A stretch of 11,001 bases of DNA from Rhodospirillales bacterium (GTDB lineage: Bacteria; Pseudomonadota; Alphaproteobacteria; MPNO01; UBA2964), in contig PBWY01000035.1 in assembly GCA_002727395.1 (NCBI GenBank), positions 1 to 11,001 on the forward strand, read 5' to 3'. The notes under the pieces are model-generated. The model did no database searches. It had not been told where the DNA came from and saw only the letters and a list, made by a program, of their open reading frames with translations. Below are positions 6,354 to 11,001 of this stretch, one piece after another. The position numbers and the translations under genes were made by a program. Positions within the stretch are counted from its first letter, which is position 1. Every line of letters begins with the position of its first letter.

Positions 6354-8597
6354 ATGGTTACATCTCATACCACACCACCTCGAGTTTATATAAACGAGAG
6401 TGTAAGCGTCCTTTTGCCATTACCTTTAACAGGGCCTTACGATTATTTTGTCCCGCCCAATTTGGCTGTTTCTGTAGGGGACTTTGTGTCTATTCCATTA
6501 GGTAGAAGAGAGATGAAGGGCGTTGTTTGGGGGAATGGAAAGGGTGAGTTGGAGAGAAAAAAACTAAGGAATATTAATGGGTTGCTCGATATTCCCCGAA
6601 TGTCTAGTGACTTACGTTTGCTAATTGAATGGACGGCTTCTTATACTTTAAGTCCGTTAGGCGCCGTTTTGAGAATGAGTATGAGTGTACCTTCAGCACT
6701 GGAATCACCCAGAAAAAGAATCGGATTTTTGCCGTCGGAAAATTTAAATAATGGGCAAACTGATTCGCGAATCAGTCTAACAAATGCCCGTTCGCGTGTC
6801 CTTTCAGTTCTTAAAGACGGATGCCCAAGAATTGCAGCGGCTTTAGGTCGAGAGGCAGGAGTGAACTCTTCCGTAATTCGTAAAATGTCGGATATTGGTC
6901 TACTAAGGAAAATTACAATTGAGGAAAAACTCAATATGGATCCTATAGATGAATCTCTCAAAGGCCCCGTTTTTTCAGATTTACAAACCAATGCGGCGTC
7001 TATTCTGGTCAAGAGGGTGAAGCGGTCAAATGAAAGTAATAACAAAAACGGATTTTCCGTGACCTTGCTCGATGGGGTCACTGGTTCTGGAAAAACAGAG
7101 GTTTATTTTGAGTCTATTGCGGCGACCTTGGCAGCTGGATTTCAGGTGCTAGTTTTAGTGCCCGAAATTGCACTTACTGTACAGTGGCTTCAGAGATTTC
7201 AAGAACGGTTTGGTGCTCGTCCATTAGAGTGGCATTCGGATTTGACTGGTTTGGAAAGGCGTTTAACTTGGCGAGCGGTTATATCTGACGAGGCGAGAGT
7301 GTTGGTTGGTGCAAGATCAGCGTTATTTCTGCCCTTTCGTTCACTCGGATTGATTGTGGTCGATGAAGAACACGATGGTTCTTTTAAACAAGAAGACGGT
7401 GTATCTTATAATGCGAGGGATATGGCCGTCGTTCGGGCCCGCGTTGGTGATTTTCCAATAGTTTTATCATCTGCAACGCCGTCGCTTGAAACTTTTACAA
7501 ATGTGCAATTGGGCCGTTATAAACGCGTTGTCCTATCAAAGCGGTTTGGCGGCGCTATTTTACCCGAAATCCATACTATTGATATGCGTCTTGAACAAAT
7601 GACCGGTCATACATGGTTGTCTCCGGATTTAAAGCGAGCAATGAAAAAGACCCTCAACGATGGCGAACAAGTTATGCTTTTTCTTAACCGTCGTGGATAC
7701 GCTCCGCTTACATTGTGCCGCCAATGTGGACATCGTTTCAAGTGTCCAAATTGTACATCTTGGCTGGTAGAACATAAATTCCAGCATAAATTGTGTTGCC
7801 ATCATTGCGGTTATTCAATGATCGTACCAACAAATTGTCCTGAGTGCGGGGCTACCTCGGATAGTCTCGCTTCCTGCGGGCCCGGTGTAGAACGGGTGGC
7901 AGAAGAGGTAGCGGAATATTTTCCTGAGTCTAAATATGAAATTATGGCTAGTGATACGATGCAGAGTCTGAAAGCCAGTAAAAAACTCGTCCAGAGAGTT
8001 CAGGCACGTGAGGTAGATATTCTAATTGGAACGCAGGTCATGGCGAAGGGACACCATTTTCCGAATCTCACACTAGTTGGTGTAGTAGACGCCGATTTAG
8101 GTCTTTCTGGAGGTGATTTACGCGCAGCTGAAAGAACATTTCAACTATTATATCAATTATCTGGCAGGGCAGGACGAGCTCAGCGCTCCGGTAAAGCTTT
8201 GTTACAAACATTTCAACCGGACGACCCAGTCATTCAGGCTTTAATTTCTGGTGAACGAGATAAATTTTTAGCATTAGAGGCTAGCGCTCGGAAGAGGCAT
8301 GGTATGCCTCCTTTTGGAAGGCTTGTGGCAATAATTGTTTCAGGAAAAGATTATAAAAGAGTAGAAAATGTCGCTAGATCTTTAGGTCGGGCGTCTCCAT
8401 CGGGTACTGGTCTAATTGTTCATGGCCCAGCGGCAGCGCCTTTAGCTGTGTTGCGGGGCAGACATCGATTTCGATTGTTACTTCGGGCTGATCGTGATGT
8501 GAATGTCCAGCAAAAGGTGCGTTTTTGGCTTTCGAGGGTCCAAATTCCAAACGGGGTTCATGTAAATGTTGATGTTGACCCCTACAGATTTCTCTAG
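6354..8597 (+). CDS. priA: Primosomal protein N' (replication restart helicase PriA)
   Basis: 747 residues, normal length. PriA recognises stalled or D-loop forks and reloads DnaB after fork collapse, acting as a 3'-5' DNA helicase. In order: the 3'-DNA-binding domain with VSVLLPLPLTGPYDY (17-31); a winged-helix region (about 140-190); Walker A GVTGSGKTEVY (241-251, K247); the DEEH box (337-340) followed by the SYNARDMA segment; motif III LSSATPS (371-377); and a zinc module with C455, C458, C464, C467, C482, C485, C495 and C498, whose spacing equals that of E. coli PriA. Then come IGTQVMAKGHHFP (558-570) with the QLSGRAGRA motif (601-609) and the C-terminal domain. No good Shine-Dalgarno precedes the ATG, so the start could shift by a few codons. 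Its position before atpH is a conserved alphaproteobacterial arrangement. Confidence 0.97.
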   Translation: MVTSHTTPPRVYINESVSVLLPLPLTGPYDYFVPPNLAVSVGDFVSIPLGRREMKGVVWGNGKGELERKKLRNINGLLDIPRMSSDLRLLIEWTASYTLSPLGAVLRMSMSVPSALESPRKRIGFLPSENLNNGQTDSRISLTNARSRVLSVLKDGCPRIAAALGREAGVNSSVIRKMSDIGLLRKITIEEKLNMDPIDESLKGPVFSDLQTNAASILVKRVKRSNESNNKNGFSVTLLDGVTGSGKTEVYFESIAATLAAGFQVLVLVPEIALTVQWLQRFQERFGARPLEWHSDLTGLERRLTWRAVISDEARVLVGARSALFLPFRSLGLIVVDEEHDGSFKQEDGVSYNARDMAVVRARVGDFPIVLSSATPSLETFTNVQLGRYKRVVLSKRFGGAILPEIHTIDMRLEQMTGHTWLSPDLKRAMKKTLNDGEQVMLFLNRRGYAPLTLCRQCGHRFKCPNCTSWLVEHKFQHKLCCHHCGYSMIVPTNCPECGATSDSLASCGPGVERVAEEVAEYFPESKYEIMASDTMQSLKASKKLVQRVQAREVDILIGTQVMAKGHHFPNLTLVGVVDADLGLSGGDLRAAERTFQLLYQLSGRAGRAQRSGKALLQTFQPDDPVIQALISGERDKFLALEASARKRHGMPPFGRLVAIIVSGKDYKRVENVARSLGRASPSGTGLIVHGPAAAPLAVLRGRHRFRLLLRADRDVNVQQKVRFWLSRVQIPNGVHVNVDVDPYRFL

Positions 8598-8602
8598 AAA
8601 TC
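8587..8602. repeat. Short inverted repeat across the priA stop codon
   Basis: GATTTCT (8587-8593) and AGAAATC (8596-8602) form a perfect 7-base dyad with two bases between, overlapping the TAG stop at 8595-8597. As RNA it could form a 6-bp stem with a TCTA loop. No T-run follows directly, so it is not a standard intrinsic terminator. Confidence 0.4.
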
Positions 8603-8773
8603 GTTCATTTAGGAATTTTTAAACGGTCGGATGGGTTGCATGCCTCAGTTGAGTGTGCTAGCAAACAGCGCCCACTTTGGGTTAGCGTGGTTTCTAGTTT
8701 TAGGAAATTAAATTATTTTAATATTTTCAATTACTTAGATCTTACTCCCGTAAAGATATTATAGGTAAAGTCA
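8598..8773 (+). promoter_or_regulatory. Leader/promoter region of the atp operon
   Basis: 176 non-coding bases between priA and atpH, the place where the F1 operon promoter would be expected. The second half is very AT-rich and includes a perfect dyad ATTAAA (8707-8712) / TTTAAT (8717-8722). Several loose -35/-10 look-alikes occur, but none is close enough to consensus to name. The short hairpin CCCA/TGGG (8671-8681) lacks a T-run. The region is inferred to be regulatory from its position, not from a specific motif. Confidence 0.4.
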
Positions 8774-9334
8774 GTGGCATCGGGGCAAACTAAAATTTCA
8801 GGTCTTTCAGGACGTTACGCGACCGCACTTTTTGAACTTGCATGTGATGAAAACAGCATCGACTCTATTGCTAAGGATCTCTTACAACTGCAAAAAATGA
8901 TTGATGAATCAGAAGATTTGCGTCGTTTGATTGAAAGTCCTTTATTCTCGCGTGATGCTCAAAGTAGAGCAATGGCCGCTTTAACGCAAAAAGCAGGATT
9001 ATCTAAACTTGTCTGTAATACGGTTGGGGTAATGGCTTCCAATCGAAGATTATTTGTCATTGAAAATGTTATAAGGGATTTTAGAACGTTAGTTTCTGAT
9101 CACCGAGGAGAGGTGGAAGCGGAAATCACTACAGCTAATGAACTTTCTGATGCTCAGCGTGCCGCGCTTGAAACCGCGTTAAGGGAGGCAATCGGGTCAT
9201 CTGTAGCTATTACTACGGAAATAGATCCTAATTTATTGGGAGGGATGGTCGTCCGAGTTGGTTCTAGGATGATCGATTCTTCCCTGCGTTCAAAATTACA
9301 AAGATTACAACTTGCTATGAAAGGGGCTGCGTGA
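8774..9334 (+). CDS. atpH: F1Fo ATP synthase delta subunit
   Basis: 186 residues, the usual length. Delta (the OSCP homologue) sits on top of the F1 alpha3-beta3 head and ties it to the peripheral stalk b subunits at the cytoplasmic face of the inner membrane. GLSGRYATALFELA (10-23) is the characteristic first helix of the N-terminal bundle. The C-terminal part holds ITTEIDPNLLGGMVVRVGS (146-164) and the final SLRSKLQRLQLAM, both typical of the family. The start is GTG; reading from it gives the alphaproteobacterial-type N-terminus MASGQTKISGLSGRYA, and the only upstream ribosome signal is a weak AGGT about 8 bases before. It is the first gene of atpH-atpA-atpG; the F0 genes are not here, as is usual for alphaproteobacteria. 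Its stop overlaps the atpA start. Confidence 0.96.
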   Translation: MASGQTKISGLSGRYATALFELACDENSIDSIAKDLLQLQKMIDESEDLRRLIESPLFSRDAQSRAMAALTQKAGLSKLVCNTVGVMASNRRLFVIENVIRDFRTLVSDHRGEVEAEITTANELSDAQRAALETALREAIGSSVAITTEIDPNLLGGMVVRVGSRMIDSSLRSKLQRLQLAMKGAA

Positions 9335-10869
9335 TGGATATCCACGCTGCGGAAATATCTTCTATTCTTAAAGATCAGATAGCTAATTTTTCTGATGATG
9401 CTGAGGTTGCAGAAGTAGGGCGCGTTTTATCTGTTGGAGATGGAATTGCTCGTATTCACGGTCTAGACAATGTTCAGGCTGGTGAATTGGTGGAGTTTAC
9501 CGGCGGTATAGTAGGAATGGCTCTTAATTTAGAGACTGATAATGTGGGAGCTGTTATTTTTGGCGATGATCGTACCATTCGAGAAGGCGATACGGTAAAA
9601 AGATCCGGTTCCATTGTAGATGTTCCGGTGGGGCCCGCACTCCTCGGACGTGTGATTGATGGCCTAGGCAATCCGATTGACGGTAAGGGACCAATAGAGG
9701 GGGCTGATCGTGCCCGAGTAGATGTGAAAGCGCCTGGTATTATTCCACGTAAATCTGTTACCGAGCCAATGCAGACCGGACTCAAAGCTATTGATAGCCT
9801 TATACCCATCGGACGTGGTCAGCGCGAGTTGATTATCGGTGATCGTCAAACGGGTAAAACAGCGGTGGCTGTTGATGCAATTCTCAATCAAAAGAGTGCC
9901 AATGCCGGAGAAGATGAAACTAAAAAATTGTTTTGCGTATATATGGCTGTTGGCCAAAAACGGTCAACCGTCGCACAAATTGTTAAGACCCTAGAAGATC
10001 AAGGTGCTATGGAATATTCCATAGTGGTAGCCGCAACGGCTTCAGATCCAGCGCCCATGCAGTATTTGGCGCCCTATACGGGCTGTGCGATGGGCGAGTG
10101 GTTTATAGATAATGGAAAACATTCTTTAATAATTTATGATGATCTTTCTAAGCAGGCAGTAGCATACCGTCAGATGTCACTTCTGTTAAGGCGTCCACCC
10201 GGTCGCGAAGCTTATCCCGGAGATGTTTTCTATCTGCATTCTCGACTTCTGGAGCGTGCAGCGAAAATGAATGATGAACTGGGGGGTGGTTCGCTTACGG
10301 CCCTGCCTATAATCGAAACACAAGCGGGTGACGTTTCCGCCTATATCCCGACTAACGTGATTTCGATTACGGATGGTCAGATTTTCCTAGAAACCGACCT
10401 TTTTTATTCTGGCATCCGTCCAGCTGTTAATGTTGGTTTGTCTGTAAGCCGTGTAGGATCAGCAGCTCAAATCAAGGCTATGAAACAAGTTGCTGGTTCA
10501 ATTAAGCTAGAGTTGGCGCAATACCGTGAAATGGCAGCATTTGCTCAATTTGCTTCCGACCTTGATGCTGCCACACAACGTCTCCTTGCGCGAGGCGAGC
10601 GGCTTACTGAATTATTAAAACAACCACAATATCAACCATTACCGGTTGAGGAACAGGTTGTAGCTATTTATGCGGGGGTTAACGGTTTTCTAGATAATGT
10701 TCCTGTAGGTGATGTGACTCGATTTGAGGAGGGGTTAATGTCAACAATAAGAGCCAATCATGAAAGTATTCTGGAAGATATTCGTTTGAAGCAAGCAATT
10801 TCAGATCAAACAGACGCTGATTTAAAAACGGCCATAGAAACTTATTTAAATTCGTTTATAGCCAATTAA
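9334..10869 (+). CDS. atpA: F1Fo ATP synthase alpha subunit
   Basis: 511 residues from the ATG at 9334. Alpha forms the F1 hexamer with beta, carries non-catalytic nucleotide sites and supplies an arginine finger to the catalytic sites. Walker A GDRQTGKTAVA (169-179) has K175, as in E. coli; the arginine finger is R373 in SVSRVGSAAQ. The N-terminal MDIHAAEISSILKDQI and the beta-barrel segment EVGRVLSVGDGIARIHGLDN are standard, as is the C-terminal ELAQYREMAAFAQFASDLD region. An in-frame GTG three bases upstream (9331) would add one Met; I prefer the ATG because it gives the family N-terminus, shares the A of the atpH TGA (TGATG), and lies about 8 bases from an AAGGGG Shine-Dalgarno at the end of atpH. 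Coupled translation with atpH is likely. Confidence 0.98.
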   Translation: MDIHAAEISSILKDQIANFSDDAEVAEVGRVLSVGDGIARIHGLDNVQAGELVEFTGGIVGMALNLETDNVGAVIFGDDRTIREGDTVKRSGSIVDVPVGPALLGRVIDGLGNPIDGKGPIEGADRARVDVKAPGIIPRKSVTEPMQTGLKAIDSLIPIGRGQRELIIGDRQTGKTAVAVDAILNQKSANAGEDETKKLFCVYMAVGQKRSTVAQIVKTLEDQGAMEYSIVVAATASDPAPMQYLAPYTGCAMGEWFIDNGKHSLIIYDDLSKQAVAYRQMSLLLRRPPGREAYPGDVFYLHSRLLERAAKMNDELGGGSLTALPIIETQAGDVSAYIPTNVISITDGQIFLETDLFYSGIRPAVNVGLSVSRVGSAAQIKAMKQVAGSIKLELAQYREMAAFAQFASDLDAATQRLLARGERLTELLKQPQYQPLPVEEQVVAIYAGVNGFLDNVPVGDVTRFEEGLMSTIRANHESILEDIRLKQAISDQTDADLKTAIETYLNSFIAN

Positions 10870-10912
10870 GTAATGACCATTGAATACATAGGAACAGGGG
10901 TTTTGGAAGGCA

Positions 10913-11001
10913 ATGCCTAACCTCAAAGACCTGCGGGTAAGAATCGACAGCGTCAAGTCGACGCAAAAAATAACCTCTGCTATGAAAATGGTTGCAGCGG
11001 C
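10913..11001 (+). CDS. atpG: F1Fo ATP synthase gamma subunit, N-terminal start (partial)
   Basis: The first 29 codons are visible; the gene runs off the right edge. The reading MPNLKDLRVRIDSVKSTQKI followed by TSAMKMVAA is the diagnostic N-terminal helix of gamma, the rotating central shaft of F1 that couples proton flow to catalysis. GGAAGG ends two bases before the ATG, with GGAA at a slightly better distance; the family N-terminus fixes the start. It follows atpA after 43 bases, in the order expected for atpHAGDC; atpD and atpC should lie beyond the window. Confidence 0.95.
   Translation, partial: MPNLKDLRVRIDSVKSTQKITSAMKMVAA

Noticed and set aside
8671..8681. CCCA/TGGG hairpin after priA, considered as a priA terminator
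   Set aside because: The stem is only 4 bp and is followed by mixed sequence, not a T-run.
8726..8762. Possible sigma70 promoter ending in TATTAT before atpH
   Set aside because: The 17-base-spaced -35 box matches consensus at only half of its positions, and the transcript would start within a few bases of the GTG.
9331..9333. GTG as the start of atpA, giving one extra Met
   Set aside because: The ATG at 9334 gives the standard family N-terminus and a one-base overlap with the atpH stop.

Overview
The window is chromosomal housekeeping DNA from an AT-leaning (by eye about 40% GC) alphaproteobacterium, probably an uncultivated, Rhodospirillales-like or marine lineage. This rests on three gene-order signatures rather than a database match: mdh-sucC-sucD; DUF484-xerC divergent from priA; and priA followed by an F1 ATP synthase operon in the order atpH-atpA-atpG, without F0 genes in front. 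No transposase, tRNA, rRNA, CRISPR array or phage gene was seen, and no gene-free stretch exceeds about 180 bases.

Region 1 (1-2353, + strand) is a TCA-cycle operon: the last 45 codons of malate dehydrogenase, then both succinyl-CoA synthetase subunits, ending at a plausible weak intrinsic terminator. The sucA/sucB genes that often follow in alphaproteobacteria are absent here. Region 2 (2378-2638, + strand) is one small membrane protein resembling the PGPGW/DUF454-type two-helix proteins.

Region 3 (2648-6232, - strand) is a co-directional run read right to left: DUF484 protein, tyrosine recombinase XerC, and two tandem, clearly paralogous TauD/TfdA-type Fe(II)/2-oxoglutarate dioxygenases. 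DUF484-xerC is a conserved pair. The dioxygenase pair is the accessory-looking part: both copies keep the full iron and 2-oxoglutarate binding set but differ around the active site, so they are probably two enzymes with related but distinct substrates. These substrates cannot be named from the sequence. The run converges with region 2, with only 9 bases between the stop codons.

Region 4 (6233-6353) is the divergent promoter region between DUF484 and priA, with two inverted repeats. Region 5 (6354-11001, + strand) holds priA (replication-restart helicase), a 176-base AT-rich leader, then atpH, atpA and the first 29 codons of atpG. atpH and atpA are translationally coupled.

I found no convincing undescribed multi-gene system. 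The best second looks are the dioxygenase pair downstream of xerC, an XerC with a shortened core-binding domain, and a lysine-rich tail on malate dehydrogenase.
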